A stretch of DNA of 64,000 bases from positions 523,215-587,214 of the forward strand of contig JAJEKV010000163.1 in assembly GCA_021234155.1 (NCBI GenBank), read 5' to 3'. Every line of letters begins with the position of its first letter. Positions within the stretch are counted from its first letter, which is position 1. The position numbers and the translations under genes are program-made. Of the stretch, positions 10,611 through 21,999 are shown piece by piece. This DNA comes from Isoetes taiwanensis. Taxonomy: Eukaryota; Streptophyta; Lycopodiopsida; Isoetales; Isoetaceae. The notes below the pieces were generated by a model. It had not been told where the DNA came from. It worked only from the letters and a program-made list of their open reading frames with translations, and did not search any database.

Positions 10611-10799
10611 CTCCTCAAGGGATGTGCATAGATGGGTAATCACGTCTACCAGATTAGTAGATTGCAACTTTAGGAACGTTAAGAAGTGGATGAGGAAAGA
10701 CGACCACAAATTCCTGGACCAGATCAACGTGTTGATCATGAATAATTTAAGGGCTAAACTTAAATATTTTGGCAATTTTTCTGCACATTTTTAACAAAC

Positions 10800-11494
10800 A
10801 TTGGCTAAAGTAAATTGAGAAAATTGAAAAAAAAAAAAGGTAATAATTTAGCTTAACTTTTCCCTGACCCGCATTCCAACCTTGAGCCCTTTAGGTCAAA
10901 TGCTAGAAAGTATGAGAGCAGAAATTTATAACGTTTAGCTAAAACCACGAAATTTTTGGAATGCGTTTTGAGCTAGTTTAGCTAAAGCAATTCTACTAAT
11001 GCAAAATATATGATTAATAACTTATTTCCTAGCATGCATGGAATAATTTGAGACCTAGACTTAGCTAACTGACATTTTTTTAGCATAGTTTCACCAAAGA
11101 AAATGACTAAAGTAAATGAAAACAATTGGGAAGAAGTATAATAATCTTACTTTAACATTTTTGGTGCCCACACAACAGAAATATTTGGGACTAGTAATGG
11201 TGCCCGGCGTTCTTTGGGCTTAAGTTGAGAACCTATAAATGTTTTTAAATTGTAAAATCGTTGCTATGTGCAATAACTTTTATACGTACTTTAAGGTCAT
11301 TGCTATGTGTAATAATTTTTATTTCTCTAAACCTAACATGACTTAGACATCTTTGCGAGGAAATTCAACATCTAAACATTAAGCATGGCAAAGTACTATG
11401 CAAATACCATATGCAAAAGAATTGTGTGATAAAGAAGCTTTGCGGTCATGCGTGGAGCTCTATTTGCATCAAGGTTTTGCATAAATTCAGACAT
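10800..11494. other. AT-rich flank of the hAT insertion, no gene seen
   Basis: AT-rich DNA with no frame worth reporting. It includes an A-rich tract near 10829 and several TTTAGCTAA-like words. It ends at the left target-site copy of the hAT element. Confidence 0.6.
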
Positions 11495-11515
11495 GTTTTT
11501 TCCAGGGATAGGTTC
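11495..11515 (+). repeat. Left target duplication (8 bp) and hAT terminal repeat
   Basis: GTTTTTTC at 11495-11502 is followed by the 13-bp terminal repeat CAGGGATAGGTTC at 11503-11515. The partner is at 57698-57718. Confidence 0.88.
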
Positions 11516-11935
11516 AATCTTTATGCGTTTTTATATGGAATACGTATGAATTGTATGATACGGCACAAATTTGCCGTATAAAACGCAAAAAAAATACGGC
11601 AGTAAAAACAATTCCAAGCTGGCGGAAGATTTTTGGCGTCGCAGCGAAAACAACTAAACCCAGCGACGCCGAAAATTTTTTCTGACGAAACCTTCAGAAT
11701 CAGCGACGCAGCGAATTAAAGCGCCACAGACGCACAGAAAACAACGCCACAAGCGACACGCGAACATTTTTTCGCTGCGACGTTTGTTGTTACAGCACGC
11801 CAATGAACTTTGCGACGCACGCGTTCTCGATGATTTTGGCGACGCCGAAGGGTCTTTCGCGATACGCGAAATGTAGTTGTTTACCTGCACGTGCGAAAAT
11901 TTTCGGCTGTTTTGGCCCCATTTACTAAGCAAAAA
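11516..11935. repeat. Left subterminal region of the hAT, GCGACG-rich
   Basis: It begins with TACGTAT, TACGGC and GCCGTA words, then about 300 bases crowded with GCGACGC, CGACGC and TTTCGCG variants. The right subterminal region (57240-57697) has the same word content. In hAT elements such short subterminal repeats bind transposase; that role is inferred here. The CG density would also make it a target for methylation. Confidence 0.6.
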
Positions 11936-12340
11936 TCTTTGCGCCTAATTGTTTGGCTTTTGTTTTTGTTTTAATCGGTTAATAGTATATATAAGAAAAA
12001 CGTGATTAGCCTAGAATTCACCTCGAACGTTGACCGCCGAGGTTGAGTCAAAATACTCCTTGGGAAACGGTTTGTCTTTGAGGTGTCGTTTTTTTCATGT
12101 CAATGAAGCCGACGTTGGATCTTTGGAGCGTGAGTGTACTCCATCCCGGTGGTTTCAGCCTTGGGTTCGCGATACGCTTCCATAGAATATCCTATAGGGT
12201 CTGTCCAACCCCCTTGATTCTCGCATGGAACGCCGACGTAACATATGCATTGTGAGCTTGCTCCTTTGCATATATAACGTCTTCCTTTAGTTCGTGTAAT
12301 CAAGGAGTCGATTAAGAGACATTGTCGGCGGGTCCAGAGC
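11936..12340. other. hAT 5' non-coding region
   Basis: Between the subterminal repeats and the first transposase remnant. It is AT-rich to about 12000, then mixed. No frame is convincing. It presumably held the transposase promoter and leader. Confidence 0.4.
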
Positions 12341-12341
12341 A

Positions 12342-13935
12342 ATGGTGGCTACTTGGTCACGCATCTACCTCTGGAGGTTGGCGGCGGTCATGCATCTACC
12401 TCTAGAGGTGCGAGGATTGCGTGTGCGATGGCGAGACCCGCGAGGGACTCGCAACTCGTGCGTGGTCGTGATGCCGGAGTTGCGGTCGGAAAAAGAGGCC
12501 AGAATGGGAGTTTGTGAAAGAGTTTGGCGAAATGAGTGGGAATGTGTGTTTTGTGGATACTCATCGGTAAATGGTCACGCAACAAAATTCGAGCTCACAT
12601 CTTACGTGAAGCGAGGCGTCGATTGTCGCAACTTATCTTGCATCTGCCGACTTGCGAAAGGATGCCATCGAGATTGTCTCGATTTGGATGGGATCATAAA
12701 GCGAAGAATAATATGAGAAAAAGCTACGAATACTCAAGAGCAAAGTCTTGGGGCGGGAGAGGAGACGAAGATAACTATACCACCCCCTGTTGGGACTGAC
12801 ATACCAATCGGAGGGTGGACTAGGGTCAATAGGTATAAGCCGCGGAGAAGCAGAGAATGATAGAAACAATTGAAATAGTGGAAAGAGAGACACGAAGCAA
12901 CAGAGGGTTGATCATTGCTTAACATCGAGCAATTGAAGAAGACGAATCGAAGGTTGTAGAGGCATTTTATATCTTTGGGTTGTCTCCACATATTTTGGAG
13001 CACAAAGCAATGAAAGAAGCCTTCCAGGAAGTTGGCAAAGCAGGACCGGCTTTTAGATTGCCTTCATACAAGCATGCCAACAATAAAATGGTTGATGAAA
13101 TACATGGAAAAATGGTTGAGAGGGTGGAGATGAAGTTGTGTTGTGTGAGTGAAGCGCGGCCAGCTTCATTAGTGACTTATGGTTGGAGCAATGTAAACAA
13201 GGACCATCTTATAAATTTCATGATCGCGGTATCCGGGGGTGAAGTATTTTTGAAAACCGTAGAAACCAAAACCGACCAAGTGATGGGAGATTGGATTTTT
13301 CAGAAAACAAAGGCCGTGATAGAAAGTTTTGGACCGAAGAGAATATTTCAAGTTGTAATGGATAACGCGTCTAATTGCAAGCTAGCGGGTGAATTATTGG
13401 AGTCTGAATTTCAGGGGTTGCATGCTACTAGTTGCCAATGCCATTGCACGAACCTATTCTTTGAAGGACTCCGGTTCTCACAAAGACACGTGGTTCAAAG
13501 ATCCCATTCAAAGCTGGCGTCGGCTTGTAAAATTCATCACAAAGAAGCCGGCAATTTATGCCATTTACAAGTCATTACGTCCGGAAGAGCCTAGCACTCA
13601 TGAATCACAGGCAAACTTCGGTTTGGTTCCAATTACATCTGTCTTGAAAGGGTGCTGAAGTTTATTGATTGGATTATCTCAACCTTTAATCATACGAGTT
13701 TTTGATTGGGAAAGGAGGCGAAAGAGAAAAATCTGCCAAAACAACGACAACAAGCTTTTTTGCCCGCCGAGAAATGCTTGGGCGGAGACATTTTGGAAAG
13801 GTGTAAAAAATATTGTGAGGTGCATGCAACTTTGTTTGTCATGCCATCAAAACCCTTGATTCTTCAAGGCAAGCCTTTGGAAAGATGCGGAGGTGTTGGC
13901 ACTCCATTCAATCCTTCCTAGAGCGTGATGGCCCC
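12342..13935 (+). pseudogene. hAT transposase, 5' part (BED zinc finger and DUF659)
   Basis: A BED-type zinc finger remnant lies at about 12525-12660: WECVFCG, then ATKIRAHIL in the next frame, so a frameshift cuts it. The DUF659 part lies at about 13110-13470: VTYGWSNVNKDHLINFM, GGEVFLKTVET, a QVVMDNASNCKLAGELLE block and a C-x-C-H-C segment. This order is usual for plant hAT transposases, which bind the ends and carry an RNase H-like catalytic core. The reading breaks near 13590 and continues in other frames to 13930, where element A is inserted. The frame changes show it is no longer functional. The remaining part is at 49684-50640. Confidence 0.82.
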
Positions 13936-14498
13936 CGTTAGTCCCTGTGCCTCACGGTACGGGACTATTCATGCATACAACGGACCAGGTCAAGCTCAAG
14001 GATCCTTGATCAACCACGGGTCAGCCATCCAAGGCCCTTGAAGACCAAGCAAAGAACCTATCAAGAGGCGTTCGGACAAGTGAGGGCCGTCACCGCCCAG
14101 GCCGTCGTCCAGCGTGATTCTAGGCATTTCAAGAGGCACGCCAACATTCACCGCAAAAACAGGCCTCCTTCCGAGAGTCGGCACCGAGATCGATCGAGTG
14201 TCTATATTGGGGGAGAGGCCATTGTACTATATATATGAGTAGAGCTAGCATATGAGGGCTAGATGAGTTTTGAGTCTTGTCTCTCTTGATCTTCTCTCGA
14301 TTGCGAGAGCTCATGTATGTTCATCATTGATATCAAGGAAGCTTATCATTTTCCTCTCATTTTTTTTTTTACGTTTCGTTTTCTTCTTCTTGTTCTTTTC
14401 TTTGCAAATCCCGCGTGACATAGTCCCCGGACTCTCTGTTAGATCCACGGGTCCTCCAGAGGTTTGTCTTGCGAGTTTCGAACCCGGACCCCCAAACA
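13936..14498 (+). repeat. 5' LTR of element A
   Basis: 563 bp. The TGTTAG start is mutated to CGTTAG; the end is CCAAACA. A TATATATAT box lies at 14228-14236. The pair at 49117-49678 has nearly the same length but differs by many small indels. Confidence 0.9.
14228..14236 (+). promoter_or_regulatory. TATA box in the 5' LTR of A
   Basis: A TATATATAT run after CCATTGTAC, conserved in all four A/B LTRs (14228, 19402, 43554, 49404). It probably marks the U3/R boundary. Confidence 0.55.
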
Positions 14499-14501
14499 AC
14501 A

Positions 14502-14515
14502 TGCCATTGCTGGGG
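14502..14515 (+). other. Candidate primer-binding site of A
   Basis: TGCCATTGCTGGGG lies just after the LTR. It resembles the site complementary to the 3' end of tRNA-Asp, which I recall being used by Athila elements, with a few bases missing. Element B has GCGCCGCCGGG at 19667-19677, matching other parts of the same site. Confidence 0.4.
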
Positions 14516-14632
14516 TGCGATTCAATCCTACTTTCTTACATGCGCCATATGCGTAGAAACTTCACGGAAGAACTCCTTTCTCGAGGCGGCATCTCACTTG
14601 GGCGCCATCAGCGTCGGGGAAAGCTGTGCGAC

Positions 14633-16205
14633 ATGTATGGATCTACTTATGACATTGAGGAGGCCACATTACGGTCTAGGGCTCGGTCGGCGCCACCCAC
14701 CCCTCGTGTCATGTCTCGTCCAAATTCCCCACCTCAAAGCGTGCAAACATTGCTCCACGACCTCGGTCTCCTCATCACTATCGGGAGCTCTATCGGGCTC
14801 AACCTTCTCAGCCGTACTTTCATACAACGAACATGCCTACATCTATCACTCTTCGGGCCATCGCCTCTTCCTTCACAACCATCACCTCCCGGGTGGCGGG
14901 GATATCCACAAGTCTCTTTTTCGCCTCCCCAAGAATTTCCTTTTCCTACCTTTCCCCTTTGCACTTCTTTTTACAACCTTACGGATCTCAAAACCAATGC
15001 TCGGGTACCTTGGTTCCTCAACATGATCACCCCTTCGCCCGGGGTCCGCCGGGCACCATGCCACCTCAAACTCAACCTCAATATCCTCACTATCTTTGTT
15101 CTGTCAGCCAAGCACTTTCACATCTACCTTTCGGGACTGACCGACTTATCCCACCTTTGGCAACACGAAAGGCAAACCCTTAGACCAAAGTGCTCAGGCC
15201 CACATGGAAGAATTTGAGGCTCTAGCTGTCCTAAATGGTCATGCGCAACCTCAACTGAAATTCTACATCTTTTCTACCACCCTGCGTGGTTCTCCTCATC
15301 AATGGCTCATGTCCAACAAAAGCCACTGGAAACAAGATTGGTCCGAGATGCGAACTGCTTTTCTTTCTCATTACGGGACCACGGATGATGATCAACTTCA
15401 TCTCAAGCAACTCAATGAACTTCAACAAGAGCCCACAGATGAGTCCGCAGGGATTTTTGCGGATCGACTTCACATTACGCTAAGTAAGCTCAAGGAGTAC
15501 CCAACCACGAGCGGATTTTGGTGCGGTTTCTCCAAGGACTTCCTCCGGCTATTATTCGACTCATGACTGAATACTGCGTCCCAAGACATTGGGCGGGCTA
15601 TCGACCTCGTCAATCACTTTCGATCCAATGTTTCCTCCCGTGGCATGGCTCTTCAAGAGCTCCCTTTCATTCCACTGTCATGGTTCCACAGGCAACATCC
15701 CGGCCTCAACACGCTAATCCACAGCAGCGGACTGGTGCCATATTTGCAAATACCAAGGCCATTTGGCGAATGAATGCAACTCCACCAATGACCCACCTCT
15801 CATTGCAAGCGCTGCAACATGTGCAATCATGCCACGGAAGAGTGCACTCGCACTCATCCTACACCATTCCGCAACAAACTTGTTTATCAAGTGCAAACCA
15901 CACCTCGGCAACAATCGCACTCTCGGCAGCCACCACCCGAGCGCGCAACCAACTCCACTTTATCCCAATAGAGCAACAAGCGGGGACCAAACCCGTCCTC
16001 CTTTTGATCCTTCAAAAGCTCGGTGTTACCCTTGTCAAGAATGGGGTCATACCACCACGGCGTGTCCTCAACTTCCACAAGTTCAGGTGCTTCCACGGCT
16101 TAATCGGACCACATCAGTCCGCCTCACGGCTTACCAACTCTGGATTGCTAATGGCAAACAAGGCGAGACCGGTTCTTAGAAGCCACCAAAGGCGCCTCGG
16201 CAATC
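14633..16205 (+). pseudogene. gag of element A, with three CCHC zinc knuckles
   Basis: The likely start is the ATG at 14633 (MYGSTYDIEEA), conserved in B at 19798. A proline/serine-rich N-terminal part follows. The capsid-like retrotransposon gag domain lies at 15204-15560 in one frame (MEEFEALAVLNGHAQ, then W-x-E-M-R-T-A-F and a Leu-rich helix). Three perfect C-x2-C-x4-H-x4-C knuckles lie at 15736-15777, 15804-15845 and 16024-16065, not all in one frame. They bind RNA in retroelement Gag. Three is unusual. Several 1-2 base indels break the gene. Confidence 0.82.
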
Positions 16206-16779
16206 ACGCTATCAACCAGCTCCCTTAAATCACCCTCCATTTGGATCAACAAGCACGGAGGAAATTTTTTAGGCACTTAATCCTCCGGTCCAGCCATCAA
16301 ATTGGGTAGGTTTGGTTTCACGCCGCACCGGGGCATCGCGTCCTTGACCATTATTCCAAATGGTACGCTAATGCGCCTTTGCGGTTGACACCATTCCTCA
16401 TGAGGAAGAAAAAAAGGTTCATTTTGCACCCGACTTGGAAACTCATGCCACATGTCATGCCTAAAGTTCGCCAAAGCATTTTGAATCTCATGCAAGGCTG
16501 CGAAGGCCGCGCTAGCAAATGTTCATGCCACCACCGAGGGGCTCAACAACGACATGATACACCTTCACATCTCAACCTCCACGCTCTCCGGACATATCCC
16601 AATATTGCTGCGGAGAGGTTGACTTACTCAAAGAAGTTCTTTGCTTCACTACCACGCACTCCGGCACCCGTGGAACAGTGAGATCCTTTTTCTCATGTGC
16701 CTCTAGAACTCAAGAGGAGCTCGCTAAGATCAAAATTCCCTTAAGCTTGACAACCATTTTGAAACTACATCACGCTCTC

Positions 16780-19052
16780 AAGGACAGTTACCACTCCCAA
16801 GCTGTTTTAGTTGGGGCTGTAACTACCTCTACACCCACGGTCCATGCCACGGTGGGTAACCAGCAAGTCAACCATGTACAAATAGGCGGAGGTAAGCGCG
16901 ATCAATCTCATCACGGATAAATTCCGAAAAACAAATGGGCATCAAACAACTCTTTTCGTGCCCCATATGACATCAAGTTGGCTAATGGCCATATCACGGA
17001 CCTCAAAAGGCGTCACGCCTCTTCTTCACATCAACATTGGTGAACTCCGATTCCCAATGGAATTTGGAGTTGGAAGGTGGAGAAGATCACGGTGATTATG
17101 AAATGTTAGTTGGTCGATCTTTTCTCCGCCAGGGCCAAGAGTATCCATTCTTGGGCCACGGATCCCGGTTGGTCATCAGCGATGGTCACCTCAATGCCAC
17201 CATGGACTTACAAGCGAGGCAAGATCATTTACATTGAACATGCTGAAACCCTCTCTCGGATAATGCAGTTAGGAAGCTCGGAATATTTATCACGTTCGGG
17301 CTCCACCGCGAAGTGCGCCTCTGTCATCCTACCCCGAATATCGCGATCCTTGGGAAATGACTCTTGATCGGGACAGGTGTGGCTGCTTTTGCTTGACCCT
17401 TACACGGCTCCTTGCAATAGAATCCAGCGTGTTGATCACTTTGCGGATCTTTGAACCCTCCTGCAACTCATTTCTTTGTCCATTTGTCATGAAGCAACCT
17501 TCTGTGGATGAAACTTCGGCCAACCTCTCTTTTTCACCACGCAGAGTGCCACGCATCTGTTATGCTTCAACCACACGCACATATTGTCCGGACCACGAAG
17601 TGATACCTCATATTTCGGACTCTGAAGTCGAGATCATGGGCGTGGGCAACAATCACCGTCGCATTCTTTGCCAATCTTAGGCCCCTTATCGTGCGGGGGC
17701 GTCCCACGCTTTTAAAAATTCAAACACATTTTCGCCTGGAGCTACAGAGATCTTCGGGGCATCAACAAAAGCTTGGGGGAACTCACCATTCCTACCAAGT
17801 CTGATGCACGTCCAGTTTAGCAACGACAGTACCGGCTCAACCCCAACTACCGTGATCGCGTCAAGGCAGAAATTGACAAGCTCCTTGCTGCAGGTTTGAT
17901 CTATGAGGTCAAACATTCTGAATGGGTGAGCCCTATTGTCATTGCACTCAAACACAATGGTAAGATCCGTGTCTGCGTGGACTACCGAAAACTCAATCAG
18001 GCCACGGAGCGTGATCATTTTCCACTTCCCTTCACAGACCAGGTTCTGGAAGAGGTCGCTGGACATGAGATGTACTCCTTCATGGATGGTTTTTCTGGCT
18101 ACAATCAGATCTCAATCAAAGAATCTGATCAACTCAAGACTACTTTCACCACCCCGTGGGGCACTTTTGCCTACAAGGTGGTTCCTTTTGGCTTATCAAA
18201 CTCTCCATCCACATTTCAACGCATCATGCTCTCAGTTTTTCATGATTTCATGAAGGAAAATCCCTTCTTACAAATTTTTCAAGATGATTTCTCGCCTCTG
18301 GTTCCATGGGTGATCATTTGGATAAATTGGAACTCGTCTTCGAAATGTGATGAGTCGGGGCATTAGTCTCAATCCCGAGAAATGCACCTTTTTCGTCACC
18401 TCGGGGAGTTACGTTAGGCCACGTTGTCGGCAAGAAGCAGGTATCACCACCCCATCCCGCCAAAATCGATTGTGTGCTCAAGGCTCAAGCACCAGCCAAT
18501 ATCAAGGAGACACGCTCTTTCCGGTAAGGTCAATTATTACTCCACCTTCATTCCCGGACTAGCAGCCATTGCAGATCCCATTCATAAACTCACGGGTAGA
18601 ATCCACGGGCTTGGAATTCCCAGTAGGATCTTTGCTTTCAAATGATTGAAGCTTTTGCTTTTCGAGGCCGGTTCTTGTTCCTCCTCAATGGGACAAACCC
18701 TTTCATGTTCATGTCGATGTCTACGGCGTTTGCTATTGAGCTGTTCTTTCGCAAGAATATAGTGCGCGCAACCGACAAACCAAATCGATCACCCGGTAGA
18801 AAACTCAATTCTCTTGGCGCAACTATTACGCCACAGGCGTGAAGCTTTGGGTCTCATTTTCTCGTGGTCCAACGCTTCCATCACTACCTTTTAGGCAGTC
18901 AAATCAAGTTCTTTGTGGACCACCAAGCACTCCTTTATCGATCAACAAGTCCACGCCCACGGGCCGCATTGCTCGTTGGGTCCTTCTTCTCCAAATTTGC
19001 CCCTTTTGAAATCGTTCATAAGGCGGCCAAATCTCATGTCGATCCGTGTATC
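16780..19052 (+). pseudogene. pol of element A, first part: protease, reverse transcriptase, RNase H
   Basis: The protease is at about 16860-17240: the active-site strand (IGGG where B has IDGG), then PYDIKLANGHIT and DYEMLVGRSFL. RT lies mostly in one frame at 17896-18366: EWVSPIVIALKHNGKIRVCVD, DHFPLPF, FMDGFSGYNQI, VPFGLSNSPSTFQRIM and the catalytic box FQDDF in place of the usual YMDDF. RNase H is at 18650-19052, with FFVDHQALLY. The frame is cut by element B at 19053 and resumes at 43825. Several frameshifts are present, so it is not functional. Confidence 0.85.
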
Positions 19053-19666
19053 TGTTAGTCACGGTGCCTCCGGGTACAGGACTATTCATGCATATCTGAT
19101 GAGACCAGGTCAAGCTCAAGGATCCTCAGGCCAGCCCACGGGTCAGCCATCAAAGGCTCAACAACATAAGGTCAGCCATCAAAGGCTCGTGAAGACCAAG
19201 CGGCCGGACCACGCAGTCCAAAGCTGCGTCCGTCAACAAGAGAGGCGCCGCTCGGACAAGTGATGACCCGTCCACCGTGTGTCGGCGTCGTGATTCTAGG
19301 CATTTCAAGAGGCACGCCAACATTCCTGCAAATCGGGCCTCCTTCCAGAGTCGCACCGAGATCGGTCGATTAATACTATATTGGGCCCAAGGCCATTGTA
19401 CTATATATATGACTAGAGCGATATGAGTTCTAGATGAGTTTTGAGTCTTGTCTCCTTTCAGTTTTCTCTCTATTGCGAGAGCTCATGTATGTTCATCATT
19501 GATATCAAGGAAGCTTATCATTTTCCTCTCATTTGTTTCGTTTTTCTTCTTCTTCTTCTCTTCTTGCAAATCCCGTGACATGTCCCCCGGACTCTCTCTG
19601 TTAGATCCACGGGTCCTCCACGGAGGGGCTGTCTTCAGAGGAGTTCGAACCCCGGACCCCCAAACA
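19053..19666 (+). repeat. 5' LTR of element B
   Basis: TGTTAGTC to CCAAACA, with a TATA run at 19402-19410. A candidate tRNA-Asp-type primer site (GCGCCGCCGGG) follows at once at 19667-19677. Confidence 0.9.
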
Positions 19667-19797
19667 GCGCCGCCGGGTGCGATTCCATCCTACTTTCTTC
19701 AGCTGCCGCCATGTGTCGTCGAAATTTCACGCCCGGAAGAACTTTCTTCTCGAGGCGGCCTCGCTTGGGCCGCCATGGCGGGGAAACTGTTCGCAAC

Positions 19798-21400
19798 ATG
19801 TATGGATCTGCTTATGACATAGAGGGAGGCCATTCGGTCTAGGGCTCGATCGGCGCCACCAACCCCTCGTGTCTGTCCGTCCAGTTCCCACCCCAAGCGT
19901 GCAAACATTGCTCACAACCTCAGTCACCTCATCACTCTCGGGGAGCCCTATCGGGGCTCAACCTTCTCAACCGTACTTTTCATACCCTGAACATGCCTAC
20001 ATCCATCATTCTTGAGGCCATACCCCTCTTCCTTCACAGCCATCATCTCCCGGGTGTGCAAAAGGATATCCACCGTCTCTTTTAAGCCTACCGGGGAATA
20101 TCCTTTCCTACATTTCCCACTTTGCCCTTCACTTTTACAACCTTACAGATCTCCAAAACCAATGCTCCGGCAACCCGGTTTCTCAGCGCGATCACCCCTT
20201 CCCGGGGGTCGCCGGGCACCATGCCACATCCACCTCAACCTCAATATCCTCACTATCTTTGTTCTGTCCAGCCCAAGCACTTTCACATCTACCTTTGGAC
20301 TGAACGGCGACTTATCCCACCTTTGGCCACCACGAAAGGCAAACCCCTTAGACCAAAGTGCTCCAGGCCCACATGGAAGAATTTGAGGCTCTAGCCGTCC
20401 CTAAGCGGTCATGCGCAACCTCAACTGAAATTCCACATCTTTTTCCACCACCTGCGTGGCTCTCCTCATCAATGGCTCATGTCCAACAAAAGCCATTGGA
20501 AACAAGACACTGGTCGAAATGCGAATCGCTTTTACGTCTCATTATGGGACCACGGATGATGATCAACTTCATCTCAAGCAACTCAATGAACTTCAACAAG
20601 AGCCCCGGAGCAGTGCAGGGATTTTGCGGATCGACTTCACATTACTGCTAAGTAAGCTCAAGGTACCCCACACAGGCGGATTTTTTGGTGCAGCGGTTTC
20701 TCAAGGACTTCCTCCGGCTATTCGACTCATGGTGAATACTGCGTCCCAAGACTTTGGAGGCGGGGCTATCGACCCTGTCAATCACTTTCAGTCAATGTTT
20801 CCTCGGCGTGGCTCTTCAAAAGCTCCCGTTCATTCCACTGTCATGATTCCCCAGGCGGGCATTTCGGCCTCCACCACAGCGAATCCTGGTAGCGGTCGGT
20901 CTGGTGCCATATTTGCAAATACCAAGGCCATTTGGCAAATGAGTGCAACTCCGCAATGGCCGCCTCATTGCAAGCGATGCAACATGTGCAATCATGCCCG
21001 GAAGAGTGCACTGCACTCATCCCACACCGTTCATAACAAAATGGTTTATCAAGTGCAAACCACACCTCCCAACAATGGCACTATCAGCCACCACCGCCGG
21101 TGCAACCCACTCAACTCTATCTCAGCAGGGGAGCAACAATGGGGACCCAACCCACATTACTCCCTTTTTGATCCTTCTAAAAGTTCGGTGTTATCCTTTG
21201 TCCAAGAATGGGGTCATACCACCTGGCGTGTCCTCAACTTCCACAAGTTCAGTGCGACTTCACGGCACAAATCGGACCACATGCCGGTCCGCCTCACGGC
21301 TTACCAACTCTGGATTGCTAATGGCAAACAAGGCCCGAGACCAGTTCTTAAGAAGCCACCAAGAGCGCCTTAGCAATCGCGCTATCAACCAGCTCCGACA
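19798..21400 (+). pseudogene. gag of element B
   Basis: Start at the ATG at 19798, matching 14633 in A. The capsid-like part is near 20370-20800 and mixes frames. The first zinc knuckle (CHICKYQGHLANEC) is intact at 20905-20946. The second, near 20970-21010, has lost one base, and the third, near 21190-21230, is frameshifted. A long frame at 20456-21373 runs through the region by chance of the shifts. Small indels relative to A are frequent, so it cannot make a full Gag. Confidence 0.78.
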
Positions 21401-21999
21401 AATCAACCTCAATTTGGATCAACAAGCACAAGAGGAAATTTTTGGGGCACTTAATCCTCCAGTCCGGTAGTCAAATTGGGTTGGTTTAGTTTCACGCCGG
21501 ACCAAGGCATCACGTCCCTTGACCATTATTCAGATGGCACTTAACCTGCCTTTGCGTTTGACACCATTCCTCATGAGGCCGTAGAAAAAAAGGTTCACTT
21601 TGCCGGACCTGGAGAAGCTCATGCCACATGTCATACCAAAAGTTAGCCAAAGCATTTTGAACCTCATGCAAGCTGCTGAAGGCGCACATTGGCAAATGTT
21701 CATGCCACCACGAGCTCAACAAAGACAAGATACACCTTCCACATCTCAACCTCCACGCTCCGGGCGTATCCCAATATTGCTGCAGAGGTTGACTTACTCA
21801 AAGAAGTTCTTTGCTTCACACCGCGCCTCCGGCACCGGTGGAACCAGCCAGATCCTTTTTTTTCTCATGTGCCTCTAGAACTCCAAGAGGGCTAGCCAAG
21901 ATCAAAATTCCTTTAAGCTTGGCAACCATTTTGAAACTCTGTCGCTCTCAAGGACGGTTACCACTCCCAAGCTGTTTTAGTTGGGGGGTGGCTACCTCT

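Noticed and set aside
12980-13594. Host gene of unknown function
   Set aside because: DUF659 motifs and the later hAT_C domain show that it is a transposase.
14270-14460. Plus-strand ORF beginning in the 5' LTR of A with a hydrophobic Phe/Leu run
   Set aside because: It comes from the pyrimidine-rich T tract of the LTR and is not conserved between LTR copies.
15231-16096. Minus-strand ORFs across gag of A
   Set aside because: Antisense shadows; unlike the 45375-45641 ORF they have no promoter words and are not kept in B.
13936-19666. Reading 13936-14498 and 19053-19666 as the two LTRs of one short gypsy element
   Set aside because: Diagnostic variants pair 13936 with 49117 and 19053 with 43218. 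The pol frame continues from 19052 to 43825, and target duplications agree only with the nested pairing.
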